A program made the position numbers and the translations under genes. A DNA stretch of 64,000 nucleotides from Variovorax flavidus (GTDB lineage: Bacteria > Pseudomonadota > Gammaproteobacteria > Burkholderiales > Burkholderiaceae_C). Below, piece by piece: positions 43,306-52,926 of the stretch. Each line of letters opens with the position of its first letter. Position 1 is the stretch's first letter. The stretch is taken from contig NZ_JASZYE010000013.1 of assembly GCF_030317145.1 (NCBI RefSeq), positions 36,552 through 100,551 on the forward strand, in the 5' to 3' direction. The notes beneath the pieces were generated by a model. That model was given only the letters and a program-made list of their open reading frames with translations. It did no database searches and was not told the origin of the DNA.

Positions 43306-43851
43306 ATGTCGCATTCATCCCTTGTCGTGGTCGCGCATCCGTGCCTGGTGAATTCCCGTGTCAACCGTGCCTGGATGCAGGCGTTGCGTTTGACCGATGC
43401 CACTGTCCACGATCTCTACGCCGCCTATCCGGACGAGAAGGTAGACGTTCGGGCCGAGCAGCGCCTGCTGGCTCGGCATCGGCGCGTGATCTTGCAGTTT
43501 CCGTTGCAGTGGTACAGCGGCCCGCCGTTGCTCAAGAAGTGGCTCGACCTGGTGCTGGAACATGGGTGGGCATATGGCGGCGTCGCGAGCGCGCTCGAAG
43601 GAAGGCAACTGGGCATTGCGGTGTCCGCATGGTCGCGAGAGGCCGATTACCGCAAGGACGGGCGCTACCGCCGGACCCTGGAAGAACTGACCAGCCCGTT
43701 CGAGGTGACCGCTTTTCGATTGGGCATGACATACCTGCCGGGCTTTTTTCTTGCCGGCGTCTGCGAAGTAGACGAACAGGCGCTGGAAGTGAGCGCACGG
43801 GACTACGCGGCGCACGTGGTGGGCTCGAACGGGCACGGGGCTGCCCGCTGA
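43306..43851 (+). CDS. NAD(P)H:quinone oxidoreductase, flavodoxin-like fold
   Basis: A 181-aa protein of the KefF/MdaB/NQO1 family. It has an N-terminal VVVAHP strand, RVILQFPLQWYSGPPLLKKWLDLVLEHGWAYGG with the family QFPxxWxxxPxxLKxWxDxV signature, and GIAVSAWSREADYRKDGRY. GAGG precedes the ATG; it follows the MFS gene by eight bases. It reduces quinones by two electrons using FMN or FAD. Together with the exporter it suggests defence against a quinone-like or electrophilic compound. Confidence 0.88.
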   Translation: MSHSSLVVVAHPCLVNSRVNRAWMQALRLTDATVHDLYAAYPDEKVDVRAEQRLLARHRRVILQFPLQWYSGPPLLKKWLDLVLEHGWAYGGVASALEGRQLGIAVSAWSREADYRKDGRYRRTLEELTSPFEVTAFRLGMTYLPGFFLAGVCEVDEQALEVSARDYAAHVVGSNGHGAAR

Positions 43852-43978
43852 ATGCAGGCGGCGGGCGCCACGCGGTTCGCATGCGGTTTACCTCGCATCA
43901 ACGGCACCCCTCACAAAAGTCGATTGCCGGCTTTTTCCGCCTTGGTCAGCATTCCCGCTCCAACCACTAGGAGACAAC

Positions 43979-44992
43979 ATGATTTTCGAATGCAGGCAGC
44001 GCCGCGAATCTTCGCGGGTGCCTCGCCTTGCCATGCGAACCTGCCTGGCAACGGTGCTCTACGCATTGGCGATCCAGGCTACCGCGGCGCCTGCCGACTA
44101 TCCGACCAAGTCCGTCACTATCGTCGTGCCAGCGCCGCCCGGAGGGATTATCGACGCGTCCGCGCGTTTGATCGGCATCCAGTTGTCGCACGCGCTGAGC
44201 CAGCCCTTCGTCGTGGAAAACAAAGGGGGCGGCAGCGGCAACGTGGCGTATGCGCAGGTCGCCCGCTCGCCAGCCGAGGGGTACACGCTGCTGGCCTCCT
44301 ATTCCGGCTACCACGTCGGGAACCCGTTATTGACGCCGAAGCTGCCCTGGGCCGAGAAAGATCTGGAGCCTGTCGCGCTGATCGCAACGGCAACCAATGT
44401 CATCACGGTCAATCCGTCCCTGCCCGTCCACACGTTGACCGAACTGATCGCCTACCTCAAGGCGCATCCCGGCGAATTGAGCTATGCGTCGCAAGGCAAT
44501 GGCTCGGTGTCCCATATTGGCACGGAGATCTTCAAACAGCAGACGGGGACGCAGATGCTGCATGTTCCCTACCGAGGATCGGGACAGGCGCTGCAAGATG
44601 TTCTTGCCAACCAGGTGCAGGTGTTCATCACGACGCCGCCTTCGGTCATCGGCCATATCAAGTCGGGCAAGTTGCGCGCGCTGGCGGTCACGTCGAAGCA
44701 GCGATACCCGGAGCTTCCCGATGTGCCGACCGCCGCGGAGGCCGGGCTGAAGGGCTATGAACTTGAAACATGGGTGGCGCTGTTCACGCCGGCCGGCACG
44801 CCTCGGCCGGTCATCGCGAAAATGTCCGACCTGGTGCGGCGGGCCATGGAGGACCCCGTCACCCGTACTTCCGCCGAAGCTTCCGGCTTCGAGGCGCGCT
44901 ACGAACCGCCAGACGCCGTGCTGCGCCGGGTCGCCTCTGAAAGCGCTCGCTGGGCCAAGGCGATCAAGGAGGCGAACATCACGGCCGACTGA
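43979..44992 (+). CDS. Bug-family (tripartite tricarboxylate) periplasmic solute receptor
   Basis: A 337-aa secreted binding protein. Signal peptide (CLATVLYALAIQATAAPA) after a long basic N-terminus, then YPTKSVTIVVPAPPGGIIDASAR, the first ligand loop. VVENKGGGSGNVAYAQVARSPAEGYTLL is the second loop, and SYASQGNGSVSHIGTEIFKQQTG the third, with VPYRGSGQALQDVL. CTAGGAGA lies before the ATG. No TctA/TctB membrane partners here, as is common for Bug receptors. It probably captures the acid degraded by the 46161-51402 genes. Confidence 0.9.
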   Translation: MIFECRQRRESSRVPRLAMRTCLATVLYALAIQATAAPADYPTKSVTIVVPAPPGGIIDASARLIGIQLSHALSQPFVVENKGGGSGNVAYAQVARSPAEGYTLLASYSGYHVGNPLLTPKLPWAEKDLEPVALIATATNVITVNPSLPVHTLTELIAYLKAHPGELSYASQGNGSVSHIGTEIFKQQTGTQMLHVPYRGSGQALQDVLANQVQVFITTPPSVIGHIKSGKLRALAVTSKQRYPELPDVPTAAEAGLKGYELETWVALFTPAGTPRPVIAKMSDLVRRAMEDPVTRTSAEASGFEARYEPPDAVLRRVASESARWAKAIKEANITAD

Positions 44993-45005
44993 TTGCCATG
45001 CCGCC

Positions 45006-45914
45006 TCAGCGCGCGAGTGCGCCGCCCGGCCCCACGGAGCGCTCCAGAATCCACTGGCGAAAGGCCGTCATTTGCGGCCTCTCCACTCGGTCCGACGGGG
45101 TCAGCAGGTAGTAGGTGAAGCTTGCGCGGTCGAGCACGAAATCGAATGCCTTGACGAGGTCGCCATTGCGAAGATCCTCTTCCACCAAAAAAAGTTGGGC
45201 CATGGCGATTCCTTGCCGCTGAATGGCAGCGGCGTAGGCCATGGCGGAGCTCTGGAACATGGTGCCGGCGCGCGGATCAATGTCGACCGCGCCCACGGAC
45301 GCCAGCCAGTCGGCCCAGTCATCCGCACGCGCCAGCGAATGCAGCAGCGTGTAGCGCGACAGGTCGTCGGGAACGTTCAGCGGGGCATCCGGGCGCGGCA
45401 GGTGCGGGCTCATCACGGGACACAGCACATTGGGCACCAGCCAATAGCTGTTCGCGCCGCGCCACAGCCCGTCGCCCAGGCGAACGGCGCCGTCGATGTC
45501 TTCCCGGTCGAAATCGACATCTTCGAGCGATGTCGTCAGGGACACCTCGATCTCCGGGTGACGGGCATGAAAGTCCGAAAGCCGTGGGATCAGCCAGCGC
45601 ATGGCAAACGTCGTGTACGCCCGGATGCGCAGTTCCTGCTTCTCCACTCTGCGCCCCAGGCGAGACGTTGCTTCGCGCATGTCGTTGAGTGCGCGCGAGA
45701 TCGACTTGAAGTAGTCGGCACCGTGCCTCGTCAATGCGATCTGCTGATGGCCGCGCAGGAACAGCGAAGTTCCCAGGAACTCCTCGAGTTGCCGCACCTT
45801 GCGGCTGACCGCGCCCGGCGTGACGAAAAGCTCCTCGGCCGCCGCCGTCACGCTGAGGTGGCGGGCGGCCGCCTCGAAGGCTCTGAGCGAGTTAAGAGGA
45901 GGCAACTTTTCCAT
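45006..45914 (-). CDS. LysR-family regulator (GcvA-like)
   Basis: A 302-aa regulator with PPLNSLRAFEAAARHLSVTAAAEELFVTPGAVSRKVRQLEEFLGTSLFLR at the N-terminus, typical of the GcvA/AmpR subgroup, and a sensor domain (LRIRAYTTFAMRWLIPRLSDFHARHPEIEV). Converges on the Bug receptor gene (14 bases between stops) and diverges from the CoA-transferase operon, 246 bases apart. It is the natural candidate to control that operon. Confidence 0.93.
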   Translation of the reverse strand: MEKLPPLNSLRAFEAAARHLSVTAAAEELFVTPGAVSRKVRQLEEFLGTSLFLRGHQQIALTRHGADYFKSISRALNDMREATSRLGRRVEKQELRIRAYTTFAMRWLIPRLSDFHARHPEIEVSLTTSLEDVDFDREDIDGAVRLGDGLWRGANSYWLVPNVLCPVMSPHLPRPDAPLNVPDDLSRYTLLHSLARADDWADWLASVGAVDIDPRAGTMFQSSAMAYAAAIQRQGIAMAQLFLVEEDLRNGDLVKAFDFVLDRASFTYYLLTPSDRVERPQMTAFRQWILERSVGPGGALAR

Positions 45915-46160
45915 GCGTGCGCAAGCTTGCGGCCTTCATTGCATTTACGTCAAGCAGATTCTTTCAGATGACCGGAATATCAGCGGCTTTTCAGCAATCT
46001 GGCCTCTCGCCAGTGCCGATTATGACGATTGACGAAAAGTCAACCATGCCCTCTTCAAAAGTCGTTTGCGAGGCCGTTGGGTGTCGAACGATAGTTCGGT
46101 CAAGCCCTTGGTCAGCCGCCGCACCGGCAACCTTTCTTGGCGAGGCGCGCAGGGGCAGCA

Positions 46161-47348
46161 ATGACACAGGAGAAAGAAGATATGGAAGACAACGACGGCA
46201 ACCTCGCCGGCCTCCTGGTCGTCGACTTTTCTCAGATCGCAGCGGGCCCGACGTGCACCATGATGCTTGCGGACCGCGGCGCCGACGTCATCAAAATCGA
46301 GGCCCCTGGCGGAGACCTGGGGCGTACGCTGGGGCCGCCCTTTCTCGAAGGCCACGGCGTCATCTTTCTTTCGCTTAATCGCAACAAGCGAAGCGCCGTC
46401 CTGGACCTGAAGCTTCCGCATGACCTTGAGGTCGCGCGTCGTCTGCTGCAACGTGCGGATGTCGTCGTGGAGAGTTTCCGCCCAGGCGTCATGGCGAAGT
46501 TCGGGCTGGACCATGCGACGGTTTCAGCCGGCAACCCGCGACTGGTCTACTGCAGCATTTCCGCATACGGCCAGCAGGGCCTTTACAGCGGCAAGCCCGG
46601 CGTGGACGGCGTCGTGCAAGCCACATCGGGCCTCATGAGCATCACCGGCGCCGCGGACGGCGTACCGGCCAAGGTCCAATCGCCCGTCGTCGACATGGTC
46701 ACGGGCTTCCTGGCCACCACCGCGATCCTCGATGCCCTCATGGCAAGGCAGAGCAGCGACCGAGGTGCGTGGCTGGACATCAGCATGTATGCGGCCGGCA
46801 TCCAGCTGCAGCAGATGGGACTGGCCTCGTATCTTGCGTCGGGCACGCCGCCCAGCCCTTGTGGAAGCGCAGCCCCGTACTCGGCGCCAAACGAGGCGTT
46901 TCCCACTGACGACGGTTGGATCATGGTCGCCGCGTATCAGCCCAAGCGCTGGGCTTCGCTGTGTCGCATCCTGGGCGTTCCCGACCTGGCCGGTCATCCG
47001 CTTTTCAGCACCTCGGACCTGCGAGTGGCCAATCGCGGCGCCATGTTCGAGCAACTCTCGACGCGCACCCGATGCTTTTCCAGCATCGAACTGCTGTCGG
47101 CACTGGAGGCCGAGGACATCATTTGCGGCCCCGTCAACACCTACGTCGAAGTCGCGGCGTCGCCCCCCTTCGTGGGAATGACCGCTTCCTTTCAGCATCC
47201 CGAGTCGGGCGAAGTGCGCGTGATCGGCCCGCTGCCTACCGGCTGGGATGGCGCGTACCGCTCAGGACCGCTGCGGCCCGCGCCCTTGTTGGGCGAGCAC
47301 ACCGCGGAAGTTATCGATTTCGCACGCCAGGCCAGCCCCTGCGCCTGA
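46161..47348 (+). CDS. CaiB/BaiF-type (family III) CoA transferase
   Basis: A 395-aa CoA transferase with LLVVDFSQIAAGPTCTMMLADRGADVIKIEAPGGD at the N-terminus and the nucleophilic Asp in GKPGVDGVVQATSG near residue 155. It moves CoA from one acyl-CoA to a free acid without ATP. ATG 46161 has AGGGGC upstream; ATG 46182 with AGGAG at longer distance is also possible. First gene of the run with thiolase, SDR, hydratase and alcohol dehydrogenase, so it likely activates the substrate for beta-oxidation-like breakdown. Confidence 0.9.
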   Translation: MTQEKEDMEDNDGNLAGLLVVDFSQIAAGPTCTMMLADRGADVIKIEAPGGDLGRTLGPPFLEGHGVIFLSLNRNKRSAVLDLKLPHDLEVARRLLQRADVVVESFRPGVMAKFGLDHATVSAGNPRLVYCSISAYGQQGLYSGKPGVDGVVQATSGLMSITGAADGVPAKVQSPVVDMVTGFLATTAILDALMARQSSDRGAWLDISMYAAGIQLQQMGLASYLASGTPPSPCGSAAPYSAPNEAFPTDDGWIMVAAYQPKRWASLCRILGVPDLAGHPLFSTSDLRVANRGAMFEQLSTRTRCFSSIELLSALEAEDIICGPVNTYVEVAASPPFVGMTASFQHPESGEVRVIGPLPTGWDGAYRSGPLRPAPLLGEHTAEVIDFARQASPCA

Positions 47349-47416
47349 GCACGCAGCAGTTCCCTCAGACATATCTCCATGCGCAAGCGCGTTTCCACTC
47401 CAACCAAGGATTTCCC

Positions 47417-48589
47417 ATGAGCGAAGCAGTAATCGCAGGCGTCGGCATGACGCCATTCGGAAAATTTCTCACCCGCAGCCTGAAGTCGTTGTCCGAGGAG
47501 GCCGTGAACGAAGCATTGGCCGATGCCAGTGTGCAGCCGAGCCAGATCGAGTGCGTGTTCTTCGCCAATGCAGCCGCGGGTGTCGTCACCGGCCAGGAAA
47601 TGATCCGTGCCCAGTCGTCCCTGAGAAACACCGGCCTTGCCGGAAAGCCGATGTTCAACATCGAGAACGCGTGCGCTTCCAGCAGCTCGGCGTTCAACCT
47701 CGCGCGCGCCGCGGTGACCTCGGGCCAGTACGAGTGCGTGTTGGTGGTGGGGAGCGAAAAGCTCAGCCACGAAGACAAGAAGGTTTCGTTCGGCGCGTTC
47801 GCGCGTGCCGTGGACATCGAGGAGGACCTGGGTGGCCACATCGGAACGGGCACTGGCAGCGTGTTCATGGACATCTACGCCGCAAAGACGCGCAAGTGGA
47901 TGGGGACCGCGGGCGTGGAGCGTGAAGACTTCGCACGCGTCTGCGTCAAGAGCCGCCTGGCCGGTTCCCTGAATCCGAAGGCGCAGTTCCGCGCGACCAC
48001 CACGTTGGAGGAAGTGCTGTCCAGCCGCATGGTGAGCGACCCGTTGACGCTCTTCATGTGCTCTTCCATCGGGGACGGCGCGGCCGCCATCGTCGTGTGC
48101 TCAGAGGCCTATGCCCGCAAGCTCGGGGTCAAGCGCGTGTACGTCAAGGCATGCAGCATCGTCAGCGCCGCCGGCGTCCCGGGCGCGGAGCTGGTGGCGG
48201 TCAGGGCGGCAAGGCTGGCGTACGAGGAAGCCGGCCTCGGCCCGAAGGACATCCACGTGGCCGAGCTTCACGACGCGTCCGCGCCGGCCGAGCTGATCCA
48301 CTACGAGAACCTGGGCTTCTGCGGACCCGGAGACGCCGGTGCTTTGATTCGATCCGGAGACACGGGCCTGGGCGGACGCCTGTCCGTCAACCCGAGTGGC
48401 GGGCTGCTGAGCCGCGGCCATCCCATCGGCGCCACCGGTGCGGCACAGATCGTGGAACTCACGCAGCAACTGCGCGGGCGCAGCGGCGCCCGCCAGCGTC
48501 ACGGTGCCAAGGTTGCCTTGGCCGAGAACAACGGCGGGCAGCTGGCTGGAGATTCCGCAGTGGCGCTGGTCACCATCCTGGCCGTGTGA
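47417..48589 (+). CDS. thiolase (SCP2/non-specific lipid-transfer type)
   Basis: A 390-aa thiolase-fold protein with the acylated Cys in NIENACASSSSAFNLA near residue 89, HDASAPAELIHYENLG near 290, and GGLLSRGHPIGATGAAQIVEL near 335. The pattern fits SCP-x/SCP2-type thiolases rather than FadA/PhaA, which end in a CxG motif (here ENNGG). AAGGATTT precedes the ATG. Expected to cleave a 3-oxoacyl-CoA or the analogous intermediate of this operon. Confidence 0.9.
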   Translation: MSEAVIAGVGMTPFGKFLTRSLKSLSEEAVNEALADASVQPSQIECVFFANAAAGVVTGQEMIRAQSSLRNTGLAGKPMFNIENACASSSSAFNLARAAVTSGQYECVLVVGSEKLSHEDKKVSFGAFARAVDIEEDLGGHIGTGTGSVFMDIYAAKTRKWMGTAGVEREDFARVCVKSRLAGSLNPKAQFRATTTLEEVLSSRMVSDPLTLFMCSSIGDGAAAIVVCSEAYARKLGVKRVYVKACSIVSAAGVPGAELVAVRAARLAYEEAGLGPKDIHVAELHDASAPAELIHYENLGFCGPGDAGALIRSGDTGLGGRLSVNPSGGLLSRGHPIGATGAAQIVELTQQLRGRSGARQRHGAKVALAENNGGQLAGDSAVALVTILAV

Positions 48590-48631
48590 GTTGCCGTGGC
48601 GCATACAACAAATTCCACCTTGGGGAAAGCA

Positions 48632-49375
48632 ATGACAGAGAAAGTAGCGGTAGTCACGGGCGGCGCGCAAGGCATTGGACGAGGCATCGTCGAGGCGCTG
48701 TTGAACAAGGGGCTGCGGGTCGCCGCCTTCGATCTCAGCACTCCGGCGCTGCGGCGGGCTTCGGAGCAATTCGCGGGGAGCAGCCGTTTTCTTCCTTTGC
48801 AGGTCGATGTGACGTCTTCCGCCATGGTGGGCGCCGCCGTGGCCGAGGTGACCGCCAAGTGGAAATCGCCCGACGTGCTGGTGAACAACGCCGGACTCAG
48901 CCGCGACAAGCGCATCCAGAAGATGAGCGAGGAGGACTGGGACTTCGTCGTCAACGTCAACCTTCGTTCGCAGTTCCTTTGCGTGAAGGCCGTGGTCGAC
49001 GGCATGGTGGCGCAGAAGTACGGCCGCATCATCAACATGTCGTCGCGTGCATGGCTCGGCGGTTTCGGGCAGGCCAACTACGCCGCCGCTAAAGGCGCCG
49101 TAGTGAGCTTCACGCGTTCGCTGGCCATCGAGTTGGCTCCTCACGGCATCACGGCCAACACGATCGCGCCCGGCATCATCGAGACGCCGCTGTTCGAGTC
49201 GTTCGACGAAGATGTCAAGGACCGCCTGAAACGCAGCGTCCCAGTGGGGCGCATTGGTCAACCCGCGGACGTCGCCGCCGCGGCGTTATTGTTTGCCGGC
49301 GACGAAGCCTCCTACATCACGGGGCAGACCCTGTACGTGTGCGGGGGCCGGTCGCTGTCGAGCCCCAGCGTCTGA
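48632..49375 (+). CDS. short-chain dehydrogenase/reductase (FabG-like)
   Basis: A 247-aa SDR with VVTGGAQGIGRGI near the N-terminus, NNAGLSRDKRIQKMSEEDW, catalytic Ser in INMSSRAWL near residue 139, and the Tyr/Lys pair in ANYAAAKGAVVSF near 151-155. TGGGGAAAGC precedes the ATG. Likely oxidises a 3-hydroxyacyl-CoA. It lies 12 bases before the hydratase. Confidence 0.92.
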   Translation: MTEKVAVVTGGAQGIGRGIVEALLNKGLRVAAFDLSTPALRRASEQFAGSSRFLPLQVDVTSSAMVGAAVAEVTAKWKSPDVLVNNAGLSRDKRIQKMSEEDWDFVVNVNLRSQFLCVKAVVDGMVAQKYGRIINMSSRAWLGGFGQANYAAAKGAVVSFTRSLAIELAPHGITANTIAPGIIETPLFESFDEDVKDRLKRSVPVGRIGQPADVAAAALLFAGDEASYITGQTLYVCGGRSLSSPSV

Positions 49376-49387
49376 AGGAGAAGGGCC

Positions 49388-50191
49388 GTGACCATCGAGA
49401 TTCGCCATGCGCAAACAGTCGCCACCCTGACTCTGAACGAGCCGAAGTCGCTGAATGCGCTCGCAATTCCCGATCTGCTGCAGTTGCGAGAGGCGCTGCG
49501 CGCCCTGCAAGACGACGAGCAGGTGCGTTGCATCGTGCTGACGGGTGCCGGCGCGAAGGCGTTTTGTACCGGGGCGAACCTGAAGGAAACACTGCCGCCG
49601 AGCGAGCTGTTCGCGAGGGGTGCCCTGCTGGGCCGCGAGGCCGAGGCCGGACGAGATGGATACACCCGTCTGCTAGACCTCAGCGACCTGGAGCTGTGGA
49701 AGCCCATGATGGCGGCCATCAACGGCTACTGCCTTGGCGGCGGCCTGGAGCTGGCCATGCAATGCGATCTGCGCATTGCAGGCGAGAACGCATGCTTCGG
49801 GTTGCCGGAAGTCAAGGTCGCGAGCATTCCTGCGGCCGGCGGTGTTCAGCAGCTGCTGAGGGCGATTCCCGCGGCGCACGCTATGAAGCTGGCGTTGACG
49901 GGCGACCGCATTGATGCTGCGACCGCATTGCGCATCGGCCTGGTCAGCGATGTGTTCGCGTCGGGCGACCTGCTTCGCGAAGCTCAAGCCATCGCGGTGC
50001 GAATTGCCGCGAATGGGCCGCTTGCAACGCAGGTGGTGAAGAAGATGGCACTGGAAACCGCGCACCTCGCGCCGCGCGACTACATTGCGCAGGCCAACCT
50101 GCATTGGGGCCTGTTGCGCGACTCCAGGGACCGCATCGAAGGGCGCAAGGCATTTGCCGAAAAGCGCACCCCCAACTACATCGGAGACTGA
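49388..50191 (+). CDS. enoyl-CoA hydratase/isomerase
   Basis: A 267-aa crotonase. The oxyanion hole is formed by AFCTGANLKE near residue 60 and INGYCLGGGLELAMQCDLRIA near 115. Both catalytic glutamates of hydratases are present: Glu in GGGLELA and Glu in FGLPEVKVASIPAAGG. It starts at GTG with AAGGAGAAGG upstream. Adds water to an enoyl-CoA. Coupled tightly to both neighbours (12 and 5 bases). Confidence 0.92.
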   Translation: MTIEIRHAQTVATLTLNEPKSLNALAIPDLLQLREALRALQDDEQVRCIVLTGAGAKAFCTGANLKETLPPSELFARGALLGREAEAGRDGYTRLLDLSDLELWKPMMAAINGYCLGGGLELAMQCDLRIAGENACFGLPEVKVASIPAAGGVQQLLRAIPAAHAMKLALTGDRIDAATALRIGLVSDVFASGDLLREAQAIAVRIAANGPLATQVVKKMALETAHLAPRDYIAQANLHWGLLRDSRDRIEGRKAFAEKRTPNYIGD

Positions 50192-50196
50192 AAGAA

Positions 50197-51402
50197 ATGA
50201 ACGTCACAACCCCTCCGGGCCTTCGCTACCGTTTCACGGGGCATGAACGCGTGCTGCATGACGTCGCCGCGTCGCAGGCCCTGCCTGAATTGATGGAGTG
50301 GTTTGGCTACCGCCGCGCCTTCATCGTGTGCTCGCGCACGCTGAACACGCGCAGCGACGTCATCGCCACACTGGTCGCGACCCTCGGCGACCGCTGCGTC
50401 GGCGTGACCGACAAGGTGGGCGAGCATTCGCCGCTTTCGAACGTGCTGGCCGCGGCAAGGCAGGCGTCCGACCTTGAGGCCGACGTCATCGTCTCGGTGG
50501 GCGGAGGCTCCGTCATGGACATGTGCAAGGCAATGCAGCTCTGCATTTCGGAAGAGGTGTTCGACCGTGAGCGGTTGCTGCAACTGCAGATGCGCATGTC
50601 GGCCGATGGCACCGAGATGCTCTCTGGCGCGACCTCCGTGCCTCGCATCCGGCAAATTGCGATTCCCACGACCATCGCCACTTCGGAATGGACGCCGGTC
50701 AGCACGCCGATCGATGACCAGACGCACTTGAAGGCCCGCTTCGTGGTGCCGGACGGCGCGCCACGCGGCATCGTCTACGACCCGTCCCTCCTTGCCCGCA
50801 CCCCGCTTTCGCTGCTGCTGTCGACCGGCGTGCGAGGCCTCGATCACGCGATCAATACGGCTTGCTCCCTGCACCCGCATCCGTTTGCGAGCCTGCTCGC
50901 GGAGAAAGCGATCCAGCTGTATGTTGAGAACCTGCCGCGCCTGCACGACAGCAGTGACATCGAAGCCTTCACCAACTGCCAGCTGGCGACCTGGTACACC
51001 GGAATGGGACAGATGTCGGTGCCGCACGGCTTCAGCCACTGGATGGTGCATATCGTCGGGCCGCTGGCCGGTGTGCCGCACAGCGATGCGGCCTGCGTGC
51101 TGATGCTGGCTCAGGCCCGGTGGCTGGAGCGCCACGCGCAAGCGCAGCACGCCAGGATGCTGCAGTTACTGAACCGGACGGAGTCTTTTGCCGACGTGTT
51201 GGAGGGCTTGCTCGTGCAACTGGGCATGCCGAGAACGCTGGCGGACCTTGGGTTGAAGGATGAGCAGGTCGAGTCATTCATCCAGCCCGCACTGGACCAT
51301 CCCCAGGTCACACACAACAACCTGCGTCCGATTCGTACCGCGGCAGACCTGCGCGCTGTTCTGGCGCTGGCCGGTGCGTGCGCTGAGGGGCGCGACCTCT
51401 GA
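50197..51402 (+). CDS. iron-containing alcohol dehydrogenase
   Basis: A 401-aa member of the Fe-ADH/maleylacetate-reductase/glycerol-dehydrogenase superfamily. It has VIVSVGGGSVMDMCKAM near residue 105, PTTIATSEWTPV near 165, and metal-site residues in GVRGLDHAINTAC and VPHGFSHWMVHIVGPLAGVPHSDAAC near 275-290. It starts five bases after the hydratase stop. Closes the operon; may reduce or oxidise an aldehyde/alcohol product or a maleylacetate-like keto acid. Exact role open. Confidence 0.88.
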   Translation: MNVTTPPGLRYRFTGHERVLHDVAASQALPELMEWFGYRRAFIVCSRTLNTRSDVIATLVATLGDRCVGVTDKVGEHSPLSNVLAAARQASDLEADVIVSVGGGSVMDMCKAMQLCISEEVFDRERLLQLQMRMSADGTEMLSGATSVPRIRQIAIPTTIATSEWTPVSTPIDDQTHLKARFVVPDGAPRGIVYDPSLLARTPLSLLLSTGVRGLDHAINTACSLHPHPFASLLAEKAIQLYVENLPRLHDSSDIEAFTNCQLATWYTGMGQMSVPHGFSHWMVHIVGPLAGVPHSDAACVLMLAQARWLERHAQAQHARMLQLLNRTESFADVLEGLLVQLGMPRTLADLGLKDEQVESFIQPALDHPQVTHNNLRPIRTAADLRAVLALAGACAEGRDL

Positions 51403-51780
51403 ATCATTACCCCCGAAAACCATGAACGAATGCACCTACATTGCCGCGGGCCTTCCCTGGTGCTTTCGTCCGACCGCGTTGCAGGGTCCAACGCGGCTAC
51501 GCTCAAGCAGTGGTACAAGCTGCGCGAACGAATCAAGGCACTGGAGACTAAGAGCGACTCTGGAGGTACATCCGGATCGCCGTGAATGTCCGCAGCTGGC
51601 CGACGGCCGAAGCCCAGCCTGCGCGCCGAGGCGCTATCGCTTCGACAAGATGAGATCGCTGCTTGCTTACCGATGTTCCGCATCGAGGACGACCGGTGCC
51701 GCGGGAGATTCGTCTTTCGACTTTCGGACGGCTGCGCGTTTGGTGCTATGACACCCGAGTGCAGCAGGCGCGTGCTCACC
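51403..51780. other. intergenic region, no gene recognised
   Basis: 378 bases between the alcohol dehydrogenase stop and the stop of the oppositely oriented quinone oxidoreductase. The frames in it resemble no family and lack ribosome-binding sites. No clear terminator hairpin seen. Confidence 0.45.
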
Positions 51781-52794
51781 TCAGACGATGAGGACGACCT
51801 TGCCAGCATGCCCCGCCCGCTCCATATACTCGTGCGCAGAAACTACGTCAGGCAGTGCAAAGGTGCGGTCGATTCGCACAGTCAGCGTCCCGTCCGACAG
51901 TCCCTTGTGAACGAACGCCATGGCGCGCTCAAATGCACTTTCGTTGCGCGGCAACCCCATCGAGGAGGAACCGGTGAATTCGAGCACCTTGTAAACGTGG
52001 AAATGCCAACTGTTGCGAAACTGTGCGGCCACCGGGAACGTGAGATCGACACCGCCAGAAAGCCCATAGAGCAGGTACCACCCGCGGTGGGCAACCGCCT
52101 CGCCCAAGCTATTGAACAATGGGCCGCCAACCCCGTCGTACACAAGATCGACACCGCGGCCTTCTGTAAGCGCAAGAACCCGCTGCAGCACGTCTTCTTC
52201 CTCTGTCACAACCACATGCGCCGCGCCAGCATCCAACAGAGTCTGGCGCTTGGCGGTGGTGCGCGTGGTAGCAATGGCCGTCAGGCCCGTCGCGCGCGCC
52301 ATCTGAAGCGCCGCCAGGCCCGTGCCCGACGAAGCGCCTGTCACGAGCACGGAGTCGCCAGCCTGTAGGCGCGCGATCTCGAACAGGGCGAAGTAGCCAG
52401 TGAGGAAGGCCATGTACGCCGAGGCGGCCTGCGCGGCCGAGAGGTTCGCCGGGTGCTTCGCGACGTGCGTGGCAGGAAAGAGGATGCGATCGCCATAGGT
52501 GGGATAGCGACCCTGATGCGCGCCCGGAAGAACCGCGACACGGTCGCCCACTTGGAAGCCCTGTACCCCGGGGCCCACTGCATCGATAACACCCGCCGCC
52601 TCGTTTCCCAGACCACTAGGCAACACGGCGTCTTCGACATAATGTTTGCGCCGCCAAAGCACGTCCGCCCAGTTCAGGCCGACGGCTTGCACCGCAATAC
52701 GAACTTCGCCGGCTCCTGGCTCGGACGTGGGAACGTCTTCAATTTCAAGAACGTCAGCGCCGCCGAAGGCGTGAAAGCGAACTAACCTGGCCAC
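51781..52794 (-). CDS. quinone oxidoreductase-type MDR (zinc-independent)
   Basis: A 337-aa medium-chain dehydrogenase/reductase. It has ARLVRFHAFGGADVLEIEDVPTSEPGAGEV at the N-terminus, GNEAAGVIDAVGPGVQGFQVGDRVAVL near residue 65, and the NADPH-binding SVLVTGASSGTGLAALQMARATG near 150. There are no zinc ligands. The GTG at 52794 was chosen because AAGGAG lies six bases upstream; the longer ORF to 52908 has no such site. Divergent from an LysR regulator and probably controlled by it. Confidence 0.88.
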   Translation of the reverse strand: MARLVRFHAFGGADVLEIEDVPTSEPGAGEVRIAVQAVGLNWADVLWRRKHYVEDAVLPSGLGNEAAGVIDAVGPGVQGFQVGDRVAVLPGAHQGRYPTYGDRILFPATHVAKHPANLSAAQAASAYMAFLTGYFALFEIARLQAGDSVLVTGASSGTGLAALQMARATGLTAIATTRTTAKRQTLLDAGAAHVVVTEEEDVLQRVLALTEGRGVDLVYDGVGGPLFNSLGEAVAHRGWYLLYGLSGGVDLTFPVAAQFRNSWHFHVYKVLEFTGSSSMGLPRNESAFERAMAFVHKGLSDGTLTVRIDRTFALPDVVSAHEYMERAGHAGKVVLIV

Positions 52795-52882
52795 ATGAAT
52801 CTCCTTGACTTTCGTGTCGACGCCCGTTGCGACGACTGGCCAACCAAATGTAGGAGTCGCGAAGATCAGGAGGAAATCGATT

Positions 52883-52906
52883 GATTCGATAGTTGCTATT
52901 CGAATC
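52883..52906. promoter_or_regulatory. imperfect dyad, candidate LysR operator
   Basis: GATTCGATAG, TTG, CTATTCGAATC: arms are reverse complements apart from one inserted T. It lies in the divergent space between the quinone oxidoreductase and the LysR gene, the usual place for an LTTR box. Confidence 0.5.
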
Positions 52907-52926
52907 ACCCATCAAGGATGCTCATA

